A DNA stretch of 64,000 bases from Adhaeribacter aerolatus (GTDB lineage: Bacteria > Bacteroidota > Bacteroidia > Cytophagales > Hymenobacteraceae), in contig NZ_BJYS01000005.1 of assembly GCF_007991635.1 (NCBI RefSeq), positions 62,001 through 126,000 on the forward strand, read 5' to 3'. The translations under genes and the position numbers were made by a program. Below the pieces are notes generated by a model that was given only the letters and a program-made list of their open reading frames with translations, was not told the origin of the DNA and searched no databases. Below are positions 54,760-64,000 of the stretch, one piece after another (position 1 is the stretch's first letter; every line of letters begins with the position of its first letter).

Positions 54760-57700
54760 ATGAAAAAAATAGTTTACAAATTTAGCTCATGCGGAATGCT
54801 GATAGCATTACTATCGACCTGGCAACTCCAAGCCCAGGTGGTAGCCTATAAGCCCCAGCCCCAATATAACCAGGAGAAGCCATCTTCCTACCAAAGTGTT
54901 AGTGTTAAAGATGTTTTAACCAGACTTAGAAACTACTATAAGGTAGATATTTTATTTTCTGACAAATTGGTGAAAGATTATAAAGTGCCTGATGATGCGG
55001 TGAATTTAAAAAACTCCCTGGAAGCAAATCTAAAATCGGTAGTGCAACCAGTTGGGCTTGATTATAAAAAAGCAAAGGATGGTTCTTATATAATCTTGCG
55101 GAATGCATCGAAAGACAAAACTACTAGTAATACGGAGGCTTTTACCCCGGTGTTAAATACAGTTGTAAAAGAAGCTAAAACCTTGGTGGTTAAAAATATT
55201 ACCGGGAAAGTAACTTCAGAAGCGGGTGAACCCTTAATTGGGGTGACAGTAGTGTTAAAAGGTACCACTTCCGGCACCAGCACGGATGCAGTCGGAAATT
55301 ATGCCCTGGAAGTACCGGATAATGGCGGCACCTTGGTTTTCTCCTATATTGGTTATTTAGCCAAGGAAGTAGTAATAGGTAATGCTACCACGCTTAACGT
55401 GACGATGGCCGCAGATGCCAAAGCGCTGGAAGAAGTAGTAGTGGTGGGTTATGGTACTCAAAAGAAAACCTCGGTAACAGCAGCCGTTTCTACTTTAAAA
55501 GGGAAAGAAATAGCTTCTACGCCTGTTTCTAATTTAAGCAATAGTTTAGGCGGTAGGGTTGCGGGCGTAATTGTTAGGCAAAACAATGGTGAACCAGGCA
55601 ATGATGTATCTAATATTTATGTAAGAGGAATTTCCTCAACGGGTGGAAATCAACCTTTATTAATAGTAGATGGAATTCCACGGGATTTTAAACAGCTTGA
55701 CCCCAATACCATTGAAACGTTTACTGTTTTGAAAGATGCGGCGGCGGTAGCGCCTTATGGCGTTGCCGGAGCTAATGGCGTAATTCTAGTAACAACTAAG
55801 AGTGGTAAAACAGGAGACCCTTCCGTTACCTATAACGGCTATGTGGGCTTCCAAAATCCAACGGTATTCCCGCAGTATGTCAGTGGCTATCAATTTGGCT
55901 TATTACAAAATGCTGCCGCCAAGAATGCTAATCTACCCCTACCATATTCCGATGAGGCCCTCCAAAAGTTAAGAGACGGTTCCGATCCGGACGCTTATCC
56001 GGACCCGAATGTAGAACGGGATTTAATTACGAAGAATGCCATCCTGACCAATCATAATGTTGAGGTTTCCGGCGGAACTGAAAAAGTAAAATACTATGGC
56101 AGTTTAGGATATCAGTATCAGGAAGGCATGTGGCCGTCTACCAATGACAAAAGATACAATCTGGCGCTTAACATGAGTGCGCAGGTAACCAAAACCACCA
56201 ATTTTTCCTTGGGAGTAAATGGAAGATCTCAATATTCATCTTATCCATCCATAACCACCGGACGTCTTTTTGAATTAATTGGATACACCCATACCCAGAA
56301 CGGCCCGCTATATTTTAGTAATGGTATACCCGGCTCCTATATAACGGCCAGCCTCGATAATGATGGATACAATAAGATAAATACAACTGCTTTGTATACC
56401 CAGTTATCCATTGATCAGGAGTTACCTTTTATCAAAGGGTTAAAGGCGAAGTTCACAGTTGCTTATGATCCAACCATCATCATGAATAAACTCTGGCGGG
56501 TTCCTACGCACAAAGGCACTATCAATACCAAAGTAACCCCTTATGTAATTACCGATGGAATATTTGAACAAACGAAATCCTCTTTAAATGAAAGTTTCAG
56601 CCAGGCCTACCAGCTTACTTATCAAGGGTCGTTGAGTTATGTTAAAGAGTTTGGCAAAAACCATTTGGGTGCTTTAGCGCTCTTCGAGGCAAAAGACAAT
56701 AATTTCATGAGTCTGGCAGCTTCCAGAAGAAATTACAACCTGAATATTGATGAAATTAGCCTGGGAAGCTCCAGCAATGCGGATATGACTACCAGTGGCA
56801 CATCTAACGATGCCAGACAAGTTGGCTTGGTATATCGGGTAACCTACGACTTTGCGGACAAATATTTATTGGAGGCTAGCGGCAGATACGATGGCAGCTA
56901 TTATTTTGCTCCTGGTCATCGGTTTGGTTTTTTTCCGGCTTTCTCCATGGGCTGGCGTTTGTCTGAGGAAAATTTCATGAAAGGAATAGGATGGCTTGAT
57001 AATCTGAAGATCAGAGGGTCTTACGGGGAAGTCGGTGCCCTGGCCGGAGCACCCTTCCAATATTTAAGCACCTTTAATGCCTTCGGGCCAGCTTATGTGC
57101 TGGGCGGACAGGCGGTACAGGCAGTAAGTGAACGCAACGAAAACAATCCCAATATTACCTGGGAAAGAGCTAAGAAAAGTGACTTAGGCTTCGAGGCAAC
57201 TTTTTTGAAAGGATTGTTCAACATCGAAGCCGATTATTTCTACGAAAAGCGTTCCAACATGCTAATGAATCCAGATGTAATTACGCCGCTGGAGTACGGC
57301 ATAGGATTGAGCCAGGTAAATGCAGGTATTATGGAGAATAAGGGAATTGATATTGCGCTTGGTTCCTCTTATAATATCAATAATGATTTACAGGTATCTC
57401 TTAGTGGGAATATTACTTACGCCAAAAATACCTTGCTAAAGGTTTTTGAAACTTCAACCACCTTTAATAATCCAAACAGAAGAGTAACCGGAAAACCGCT
57501 GGGAACACAATTCGGCTTCCAGGACCTGGGTTTTTTCCAAATAGCCGATTTTAACGCTGATGGTAAATTAAAAGAAGGAATAGCTGTCCAGCCGTGGGGC
57601 AAGGTACAACCAGGCGATATTAGGTATGCGGATTTAAACGGCGATGGCAAGATTAACGATGACGATCAAACTACCATTGGCCACCCGGTAATACCTCAGA

Positions 57701-58164
57701 TCATCTACGGTCTATCTCCTTCTGTTCGTTTTAAAGGATTAATATTGGAGCTGTTCTTTCAGGGGGCAGCGCAAGCCGACCTTTATTTAGACAGGCAAAA
57801 TGCATGGGCTTTTCATAATGGCATGTCCGCACTCGTAGAAAATATGAACTACTGGACACCTGAAAATCCGAATGCCAAAAATCCGCGGATTACTTCCGGG
57901 CCAACCACGAACAATACCCAAAGATCCTCTTTTTGGATGAAAGATGGCGGTTATTTAAGATTGAAAACGGCTACGCTCGGCTATACCATTCCTACTTTCC
58001 TTTCGAATAAGGTTAAGATGCAAAATGCCAGAGTCTTTATTTCCGGGCAAAATGTTATTACCTGGTCTAAGTTAAACAATTTTGATCCGGAAAGTACTGC
58101 TCCTTATTCGAACCTTTATCCGCAGCAGCGGGTCATTTCAACAGGCGTTAATATCACTTTTTAA
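54760..58164 (+). CDS. SusC/RagA-family TonB-linked outer membrane receptor
   Basis: A complete 1134-residue TonB-dependent transporter. The signal peptide (about 1-26, ending LQAQ) is followed by an STN signalling domain (about 45-115), a carboxypeptidase-like domain (about 145-225; GKVTSEAGEPLIGVTVVLKGT), the EEVVVVGYGTQKKT junction, the plug (QPLLIVDGIPRDF) and the beta barrel. NADGK and DLNGDGKINDDDQ turns are typical of the C-terminal barrel. It ends in a terminal Phe, the usual outer membrane assembly signal. The STN domain fits control by the upstream FecR/ECF pair. susD follows after 12 bases. The substrate may be an amphiphilic or lipid-derived compound given the ceramidase-family neighbour; this is inference. 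Confidence 0.97.
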   Translation: MKKIVYKFSSCGMLIALLSTWQLQAQVVAYKPQPQYNQEKPSSYQSVSVKDVLTRLRNYYKVDILFSDKLVKDYKVPDDAVNLKNSLEANLKSVVQPVGLDYKKAKDGSYIILRNASKDKTTSNTEAFTPVLNTVVKEAKTLVVKNITGKVTSEAGEPLIGVTVVLKGTTSGTSTDAVGNYALEVPDNGGTLVFSYIGYLAKEVVIGNATTLNVTMAADAKALEEVVVVGYGTQKKTSVTAAVSTLKGKEIASTPVSNLSNSLGGRVAGVIVRQNNGEPGNDVSNIYVRGISSTGGNQPLLIVDGIPRDFKQLDPNTIETFTVLKDAAAVAPYGVAGANGVILVTTKSGKTGDPSVTYNGYVGFQNPTVFPQYVSGYQFGLLQNAAAKNANLPLPYSDEALQKLRDGSDPDAYPDPNVERDLITKNAILTNHNVEVSGGTEKVKYYGSLGYQYQEGMWPSTNDKRYNLALNMSAQVTKTTNFSLGVNGRSQYSSYPSITTGRLFELIGYTHTQNGPLYFSNGIPGSYITASLDNDGYNKINTTALYTQLSIDQELPFIKGLKAKFTVAYDPTIIMNKLWRVPTHKGTINTKVTPYVITDGIFEQTKSSLNESFSQAYQLTYQGSLSYVKEFGKNHLGALALFEAKDNNFMSLAASRRNYNLNIDEISLGSSSNADMTTSGTSNDARQVGLVYRVTYDFADKYLLEASGRYDGSYYFAPGHRFGFFPAFSMGWRLSEENFMKGIGWLDNLKIRGSYGEVGALAGAPFQYLSTFNAFGPAYVLGGQAVQAVSERNENNPNITWERAKKSDLGFEATFLKGLFNIEADYFYEKRSNMLMNPDVITPLEYGIGLSQVNAGIMENKGIDIALGSSYNINNDLQVSLSGNITYAKNTLLKVFETSTTFNNPNRRVTGKPLGTQFGFQDLGFFQIADFNADGKLKEGIAVQPWGKVQPGDIRYADLNGDGKINDDDQTTIGHPVIPQIIYGLSPSVRFKGLILELFFQGAAQADLYLDRQNAWAFHNGMSALVENMNYWTPENPNAKNPRITSGPTTNNTQRSSFWMKDGGYLRLKTATLGYTIPTFLSNKVKMQNARVFISGQNVITWSKLNNFDPESTAPYSNLYPQQRVISTGVNITF

Positions 58165-58176
58165 GAAATTTACAAT

Positions 58177-59826
58177 ATGAAAGCCACTATAAACCTAAAT
58201 AATAATCTGGTTAAAAAGATTCTGTTGCTACTGTTGGTTACCGGGTTAATTTCTTGTGAGAAATTTTTAGAAGTAGAACCCAAAGACCAGGTTACCGCTG
58301 ACGCGATATATGAAAGTACCGGAACCGCCGATCTGTTTTTAAACAATATTTATGCGGGAATACCGGGCCCATTCAACACTTTCGACCCTACCGAAAACTT
58401 TACCGATAATGCCATGAATGGCGTGAATGGGCAAGTGAGCCGGGTGCTCTATGCCAACTCGGTATATACCGCCAGCAATGCGCCCAGTTTGTGGAATCTA
58501 TATAATAATATTAGAGCCGCAAATTTATTTATTCAAAAAGTAACCGCTTCTTCGCTCGACGAATCCTGGAAAAAACAAAGATTGGGCGAAGCCCGGTTTT
58601 TAAGAGCCTATTATTATCAATTACTCTGGACTCGTTATGGCGGTGTTCCGATTATTACAGATGTTTTAAGCCAGGACCAGGGAGAGGAGATGTTTCGGCC
58701 CCGAAATACGGATGCAGAAACCTTCAAATTTATTACGGATGAATGTGCGGCTATAGCGGCCGATTTACCCATTAAGGCAGAAGCCGGAAGAGCTACCCGG
58801 GGAGCTGCCCTCACTTTAAAAGGCTGGTGTGAATTGTTTAATGCCAGTCCATTAAAAAATCCTGCAAATGACAAAAGCAAATGGGCCTTAGCTGCTGCCA
58901 CCAATAAGCAAGTGATGGACTTAAAGGCCTACGACTTATTCCCGGATTATGGCACTCAGTTTTTGGAGGATAACAATGATAATATAGAAACCATATTTGC
59001 TAAAAAATATTTAGGTGGCACCAGTCTGGGTAGTAGCAGGGAAGGCTTACAGGGTACCTGGATTGTTGGCGGGGTGCAACGTGCGTATGGTGGCGTGGAT
59101 CCTACGCAGGAGCTGGTGGATGAATATGCCATGTCTAACGGGCTCCCCATTACCGATCCCGCCTCCGGTTATGATCCGCAAAATCCTTATGTAAATAGGG
59201 AAAAGCGGTTTTATCAATCCATTGTATATGATGGAGCTACGTGGGCAGGCGCTGAAATAGTCATCAGGCATGGCGTAGGCAGCAGAAATGAAACAGATTT
59301 AAGTAACCTGAACGAAGCTACCAATACCGGCTATTATTTGCTTAAGGGTTTAAATCCAAAATTTGCTATTAATGGCAATCACCTGCAGAGTAGCGCTAAT
59401 TTTATCATTTTCCGGTACGCGGAAGTATTGCTTAGCTATGCCGAAGCCCAGAATGAGGCAGTTGGTCCGGATCCTTCTGTTTACGCGGCAGTTAACGAAG
59501 TAAGGGAACGGTCTGAATTGCCTCCTCTAAAGGAAGGGTTAAGCCAGGAGCAAATGCGGGTAGCGATACACCGGGAACGCCGGGTGGAACTTGCTTTTGA
59601 AGAAAAACGCTTGTCAGATTTAATGCGGTTAAAGCTGGCGGAAAAAAATCTGAACGGCACTTTACATGCCATGCTGATTGAGATGCAGAATGGTAAATTG
59701 GTATATAAAGTGATACCAGCGGCAGAGGGAGCCAGAACATTTTATGCCAACAAGAATTATCTTTTCCCAATTCCCCAGGCAGCCCTAGACCGGAATAAAA
59801 ATCTAACCCAGAACCCGAATTATTAA
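58177..59826 (+). CDS. SusD/RagB-family nutrient-binding lipoprotein
   Basis: A 549-residue surface lipoprotein that caps the SusC barrel and captures ligand. The lipobox ends at Cys27 (GLISC). SusD landmarks include FLEVEPKDQVTADAIY near the N-terminus, EARFLRAYYYQLLWTRYGGVPI with the TPR-like helices, and the C-terminal VNEVRERSELPPL ... RREVELAFE-type signature (here HRERRVELAFEEKRLSDLMR). It starts 12 bases after the SusC stop and is clearly in the same operon. Confidence 0.97.
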   Translation: MKATINLNNNLVKKILLLLLVTGLISCEKFLEVEPKDQVTADAIYESTGTADLFLNNIYAGIPGPFNTFDPTENFTDNAMNGVNGQVSRVLYANSVYTASNAPSLWNLYNNIRAANLFIQKVTASSLDESWKKQRLGEARFLRAYYYQLLWTRYGGVPIITDVLSQDQGEEMFRPRNTDAETFKFITDECAAIAADLPIKAEAGRATRGAALTLKGWCELFNASPLKNPANDKSKWALAAATNKQVMDLKAYDLFPDYGTQFLEDNNDNIETIFAKKYLGGTSLGSSREGLQGTWIVGGVQRAYGGVDPTQELVDEYAMSNGLPITDPASGYDPQNPYVNREKRFYQSIVYDGATWAGAEIVIRHGVGSRNETDLSNLNEATNTGYYLLKGLNPKFAINGNHLQSSANFIIFRYAEVLLSYAEAQNEAVGPDPSVYAAVNEVRERSELPPLKEGLSQEQMRVAIHRERRVELAFEEKRLSDLMRLKLAEKNLNGTLHAMLIEMQNGKLVYKVIPAAEGARTFYANKNYLFPIPQAALDRNKNLTQNPNY

Positions 59827-59847
59827 CCGACCTAATGTCTATAGTAA

Positions 59848-59893
59848 CCGGTGATACTTTACTATTTTTTTATATTATTAAAAGTATCATCGG
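59848..59893 (+). promoter_or_regulatory. Intercistronic stem-loop after susD
   Basis: CCGGTGATACTTT and AAAGTATCATCGG pair over 13 bases with a single G-T wobble and a 20-base T-rich loop. It lies between the SusD and ceramidase-family genes, so it may be an attenuator, a partial terminator or an mRNA-stabilising structure. Confidence 0.6.
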
Positions 59894-59957
59894 AAAAGAA
59901 TGTAGATAGCTGGATGTACCGGAACAGAAGAGGTGTTACTGCCAAAATAGAAAAATT

Positions 59958-61331
59958 ATGAACCTTCAAAAGAAGAAAAAAGGAAACTGCAGGTATAATA
60001 TTTTATATAAACCAAGTGTGTTTCTTTTTATTACGTTCCTTATATCTTTTGCCCTGCCCAAAGATTTAGCAGGGCAAGGCTTTCGGGCGGCAGTAGTTAA
60101 GGTGGATATAACCCCGGAAAACCCGCAAATGTTGCTGGGCTACCAGGCCCGCCAGTCCAATGGGGTGAACGATAAAATTTACCACCGGATTGTGGCAATG
60201 GATGATGGTAAAACCCAGTTCTTTATTATATCCACGGATATATGCCTGGTCTCACCTTCCCAGTATGATAAGCTGGCCGCCAGGTTAAAAAGCCAATATA
60301 AAATCGACCCTATGAACCTGTGGTGGACAGCCACTCATACCCATTCCGCCCCTGAGGTGGGGCCGGCCGGGTTACCCGCTGTTTTTCTGGGAGATCGTTA
60401 TAGACATGACTTTGATGCAAAGTATACCGATCTGGTTGAACAAAAATTAATCGATGGGATTGTGACCGCCCGGAAAAATCTGGCTCCAGCCCGCCTGGGA
60501 GTAGGTTGGGGCCATGCAAATGCCAACATTAATCGGCGTGCGCGGGACGAGAACGGCAAAACTACGCTCGGCATGAACCCGGACGGCCCGGTGGACCGCC
60601 GGATTGGGATGCTTCGTTTAGAGAAAGAAAACGGCAGCCTGCTGGCTTTGATTGCCAACTATGCCATCCATGGTACGGTAATGAGTGGCGAAAATTTGAA
60701 GATTAGTGGCGATGCGCCCGGCGTTGTTTCGGAATACGTCGAACAAAAAACCGGAGTTCCGCTGCTTTTTATTAACGGGGCGGCCGGAGATATTGCCCCG
60801 ATTTATAGTGTGTATCCAAGTCCCAGGGCCGGACATTTGGACCATTTCAAGGTTTTATTAGGCGATAAAATTCTGGACGCTAATAAAAGCATAACAGCCA
60901 CTACCAATGAAGTTACCCTCAAAACGGGCGGCACGATTGTAGAAACACCCCGAAAAGACGGATTAAAATGGCCGGAAGATTTAGGTAACTACACCCGCAC
61001 AACTAAAACTGGTGTGAACCTGGTACGGCTCCCGATCCGCTTTTTAAAGATTAATCAGGATGTTGCCATCTGGAGTGCGCCGCTGGAATTATTCTGCGAA
61101 ATCTCCAATGAAATACGCGACCATTCTCCTTTTCCTTATACCTTCTATTTTGGGTATACCAATGGCTGGTTGGGTTATCTGCTGACAGAAGAAGAATTAA
61201 AATATGGTGGCTATGAACCTACGGTTTCGCCTTATGCCCCTGGCGCGGCCAAAACCCTTACGGAGGCAGTTGTTAATTATATTCAGGGAGAAATGCGCAG
61301 TAATTACAATAATGCTAGGAAAGTTGAATAG
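59958..61331 (+). CDS. Neutral/alkaline ceramidase-family protein
   Basis: A 457-residue exported protein matching the N-terminal domain of neutral/alkaline non-lysosomal ceramidases, zinc amidases that release fatty acid from ceramide. The export signal is about residues 15-38 (VFLFITFLISFALP). AAVVKVDITPENPQMLLGY is the typical beginning, and TATHTHSAPEVGPAG carries the conserved zinc-ligand histidines (H127, H129). GAAGDIAPIY contains the DIAP segment. The C-terminal Ig-like domain of true ceramidases is missing; many Bacteroidota homologues with this short form are unassigned hydrolases. It is probably the catalytic member of this SusCD locus. Confidence 0.88.
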   Translation: MNLQKKKKGNCRYNILYKPSVFLFITFLISFALPKDLAGQGFRAAVVKVDITPENPQMLLGYQARQSNGVNDKIYHRIVAMDDGKTQFFIISTDICLVSPSQYDKLAARLKSQYKIDPMNLWWTATHTHSAPEVGPAGLPAVFLGDRYRHDFDAKYTDLVEQKLIDGIVTARKNLAPARLGVGWGHANANINRRARDENGKTTLGMNPDGPVDRRIGMLRLEKENGSLLALIANYAIHGTVMSGENLKISGDAPGVVSEYVEQKTGVPLLFINGAAGDIAPIYSVYPSPRAGHLDHFKVLLGDKILDANKSITATTNEVTLKTGGTIVETPRKDGLKWPEDLGNYTRTTKTGVNLVRLPIRFLKINQDVAIWSAPLELFCEISNEIRDHSPFPYTFYFGYTNGWLGYLLTEEELKYGGYEPTVSPYAPGAAKTLTEAVVNYIQGEMRSNYNNARKVE

Positions 61332-61360
61332 CCATATTTTCGACTACCTCCTTATATCCG

Positions 61361-64000
61361 ATGTTAAAAAAAATGAAAATGAAATACTATTATTTACGTC
61401 AATTTCACTGGTTTCATTTGTTGGTGTTTTCTTTATTAGCCATCACATTCAGTTGCCAAAAAAATGCCGGAACCCATTCCAGCGAATCGGCAGAAAATGC
61501 CCTCTCTACTTTTGAAATAGAACCTGGATTTAAGATTGAGCTAGTAGCGGCTGAGCCCTTAGTGGCAGACCCGGTAGCCATGGAGATAGATGAAAACGGC
61601 AACATGTACGTGGTGGAAATGCACGGCTATCCGCTTGATAAAAGTGGTACTGGTAAAGTAAAGCTTCTGCGGGATACCAACGGCGATGGGCGAATGGACC
61701 AAAGCACTACTTTCGCGGAAGGCCTGATGCTGCCAACCGGCATCATGCGGTGGAAAAAAGGAATATTAGTAACCGACCCGCCGAATGTACTTTATCTGGA
61801 AGATAACAATGGTGATGGACAAGCTGATGTTAAAAATATTGTGCTTACCGGCTTTGCCGTCTCGAACCCCCAACATAACCTCAATAATCCGCTGCTGGGG
61901 CTTGATAATTGGATTTATATTGGCCATGAATCGGCGGTGACCACTAAAATGTATCAAAAAGAGTTCGGTGACCCCGGAAAGGATATTATTTATCCCGATT
62001 TACCGGATGGTCCACGACTCCCCAATAATGCCAGTGGACGCAGTGTCCGCTTTCAACCCGACCACCAAACACTCGAAATTGTATCGAGTAAGACCCAGTT
62101 TGGACATACCTTCGATGCCTGGGGTAATTACTTCCTGGTTTCCAATGCTAATCATATTTTTCAGGAGGTAATAGCGGCACCTTATTTAAACCGTAACCCG
62201 GATTTGCTGGTAGCTAATGCCACCCAATCGCTGTCGGACCACGAGAATGCGGCGGAGGTATTCCCAATTACGACTAATCCGGAAAGCCAACTGTTAACAG
62301 ATCCAGGTGTCATAACTTCTGCCTGTGGCATCACTGCTTATTCCGGGGGCGCCTTTCCCCAAGAGTTTAACAGCGGGGTTACTTTTGTGGCCGAGCCGGT
62401 GAGTAATCTGATTCATGTGGACCGGCTACAGGACAAAGGCGCCAGCTTTACGGCCAGCCGACTACGACCAAATAAAGAATTTTTAGCTTCTACCGATGCG
62501 TGGTTCCGCCCGGTCAACATGTATATTGGCCCGGATGGGGCCTTGTATGTAGTCGATTATTACCGCCAGATTATTGAGCACCCGGAGTGGATGGCAGAAG
62601 ACGTAGTAAAGTCCGGGGCTCTCTACAACGGCACCGATAAGGGACGCATCTACCGCATAAGTGCTACAAATGCCGCACCAGCTACCTGGATGAAGGGGTT
62701 GACATTAGGAAAAGCAACGGATAAGCAACTGATTGAAAAGTTAGCCGATAATAATAGCTGGTGGCGGCGCAACGCCCAAAGATTATTGATTGACCGGCAG
62801 GCTACCGCTGCCGTACCAGCCTTGGTCCAAATGGCGCAAAATCAAACATCATCCCTCGGGCGCCTGCATGCGCTCTGGACCCTGGAAGGCCTGAATAAAT
62901 TAAACCCCTCCTTGATCGCCCAGGTTTTACGTGACCCGGAGGCGGGTATTCGGACCAACGCTATTAAACTGGCCGAACGACATTTAAAAACTTCTCCTGA
63001 GTTGGCTGAAACTTTACTCTCCTTGGCACAGGATTCTGACCCTAAGGTAAGATATCAATTACTTTGCACCTTGGGTTTTATCGATACACCTCAAGCCGCG
63101 CAGGTTCGGCAGCAACTCTTGTTTAAAGATGTAACCGATGAGTGGGTGCAGGTGGCAGCCCTATCTGCACCTTCCGCTCAGAAAGGCACCTTATTAACGG
63201 CAGTACTGGCCCAGTATAAGTCAGACGTGCCGGCCTATGCTTCCCTGGTGAAGCGTTTAAGCGCCATGATCGGCAACAGTTCGGATGAGCAGGTTATTCA
63301 CCAACTGCTGCAAAAAGCGGTAAAGCCGGTTCCGGGAAAGACGGGGGCCTGGCAAGCACCGGTACTGGAAGGCTTAGCCCAGGGCCTAAAAAATAAAAAA
63401 TTAGTACCGGGAGAACTGGCGGCTACGCAAAGTTTATTGGTCCGCACTTGTTTTACGCATCCGGAGGTTCCGGTACGCGAAAGTGCGCTGCATATTTTGC
63501 AGGTAATTGGCTTACCGGAGGATGCAAAAACCCAGGCCGCTATGAAGCAGGCTCGCCAAATGGCCGGCAATACCAGTTTACAAGAATCCCAAAGAGCCGC
63601 AGCCATTGATTTCCTCGGCCTGCAGAATCCAAAACCTTATGCGGAATTCCTACAGAGTTTAATGACACCACGGGAGCCCTTACCAGTTCAGTTGGCAGCA
63701 TTAAGAACACTTAGTGCCATACCCGACCAAACAGTGAGTATCTATATATTGGAGCAATGGTCCGCTCTTACCCCGGAAATCAGGGATGCGGCTATCAGCA
63801 CCTTTATGTCGCGTCCGGAACGGATTGCCTTACTGCTCGATGCCCTGGAAAAAGGAAATATTCAGCCGGCTAGTATAAGCTGGCCGCGACAGGTACGGCT
63901 CATGGCTCAGAGCGATGATAAACTCCGGAACCGGGCCCGGGCCTTACTGGCCAACAAAGAGCAGAAGCCGAATGAGGTTATCCAGGAGTATCAAACCGTT
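61361..64000 (+). CDS. PVC-type beta-propeller/HEAT-repeat lipoprotein, 3' end beyond window
   Basis: An open frame of 880 codons running off the right edge. The start is ATG 61361 (or ATG 61373); the lipobox ends at Cys32 (ITFSC). A membrane-bound-dehydrogenase-like beta-propeller (FEIEPGFKIELVAAEPLVADPVAMEID ... DGALYVVDYYRQIIEHPEWM) with calcium-type turns (DTNGDGRMDQ, DNNGDGQAD) covers about residues 55-440. Helical HEAT-like repeats follow (GIRTNAIKLAERHL, VRYQLLCTLGF). Homologues often end in a haem-binding CxxCH domain, which is not in view. It lies 29 bases after the ceramidase-family gene and probably shares its transcript. Confidence 0.88.
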   Translation, partial: MLKKMKMKYYYLRQFHWFHLLVFSLLAITFSCQKNAGTHSSESAENALSTFEIEPGFKIELVAAEPLVADPVAMEIDENGNMYVVEMHGYPLDKSGTGKVKLLRDTNGDGRMDQSTTFAEGLMLPTGIMRWKKGILVTDPPNVLYLEDNNGDGQADVKNIVLTGFAVSNPQHNLNNPLLGLDNWIYIGHESAVTTKMYQKEFGDPGKDIIYPDLPDGPRLPNNASGRSVRFQPDHQTLEIVSSKTQFGHTFDAWGNYFLVSNANHIFQEVIAAPYLNRNPDLLVANATQSLSDHENAAEVFPITTNPESQLLTDPGVITSACGITAYSGGAFPQEFNSGVTFVAEPVSNLIHVDRLQDKGASFTASRLRPNKEFLASTDAWFRPVNMYIGPDGALYVVDYYRQIIEHPEWMAEDVVKSGALYNGTDKGRIYRISATNAAPATWMKGLTLGKATDKQLIEKLADNNSWWRRNAQRLLIDRQATAAVPALVQMAQNQTSSLGRLHALWTLEGLNKLNPSLIAQVLRDPEAGIRTNAIKLAERHLKTSPELAETLLSLAQDSDPKVRYQLLCTLGFIDTPQAAQVRQQLLFKDVTDEWVQVAALSAPSAQKGTLLTAVLAQYKSDVPAYASLVKRLSAMIGNSSDEQVIHQLLQKAVKPVPGKTGAWQAPVLEGLAQGLKNKKLVPGELAATQSLLVRTCFTHPEVPVRESALHILQVIGLPEDAKTQAAMKQARQMAGNTSLQESQRAAAIDFLGLQNPKPYAEFLQSLMTPREPLPVQLAALRTLSAIPDQTVSIYILEQWSALTPEIRDAAISTFMSRPERIALLLDALEKGNIQPASISWPRQVRLMAQSDDKLRNRARALLANKEQKPNEVIQEYQTV

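Overview
The window looks like a chromosomal segment of a Bacteroidota bacterium, probably Cytophagales and perhaps Hymenobacteraceae-like. The evidence is two SusC/FecR/ECF-sigma loci, a SusD lipoprotein, promoter -7 boxes of the TAnnTTTG type, mostly no Shine-Dalgarno sequences, and Bacteroidota-type integrase and BREX proteins. Genus-level placement is inference.

Left chromosomal flank (1-15190): a SusC-like receptor cut by the window edge, with its FecR anti-sigma factor and ECF sigma factor on the minus strand. These are followed by an APC amino-acid permease, a sensor histidine kinase, hemA, an ArsR regulator, a TerB-like protein and a large AsmA-like protein. A tRNA-Val(UAC) gene lies at 15191-15265.

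Integrated element (about 15221-51285, 36 kb): the 3' end of the tRNA is repeated exactly (49 bp) at 51237-51285, and the tRNA terminator is also duplicated. A tyrosine recombinase is read inward from the right end. ATTTRCATAC motifs, paired at an 11-bp period, sit just inside both ends and look like integrase arm sites. From left to right the cargo is: (a) a WYL-domain regulator divergent from a RecD/Pif1-like helicase, with a 10-5-10 inverted repeat between them; (b) a retron with promoter, msr-msd region bounded by a1/a2 repeats, reverse transcriptase carrying NAxxH and VTG motifs, and two unrecognised genes downstream; (c) a complete type 1 BREX operon (brxA-brxB-brxC-pglX-pglZ-brxL); (d) a divergent McrBC pair whose McrB has an extra domain inside its AAA module; (e) two exported proteins of unknown role; (f) a phage- or satellite-like replication module (DUF3871, Sak4-like ATPase, XRE regulator, toprim primase-helicase, DUF1376 protein, excisionase-like HTH); (g) an unrecognised 464-residue protein and the integrase. 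No relaxase, conjugation, capsid or terminase gene is visible. The element therefore resembles a phage-satellite-type or non-conjugative integrative element loaded with anti-phage defence.

Right chromosomal flank (51333-64000): a FecR-like anti-sigma factor, an ECF sigma factor, SusC, SusD, a neutral-ceramidase-family protein and the start of a large beta-propeller/HEAT lipoprotein. This looks like one nutrient-uptake locus, with the unusual order FecR before sigma.

The most novel candidate is the retron operon, because its accessory genes match no effector I recognise. Next are the satellite-like architecture with symmetric arm-type repeats, and the unusual McrB.
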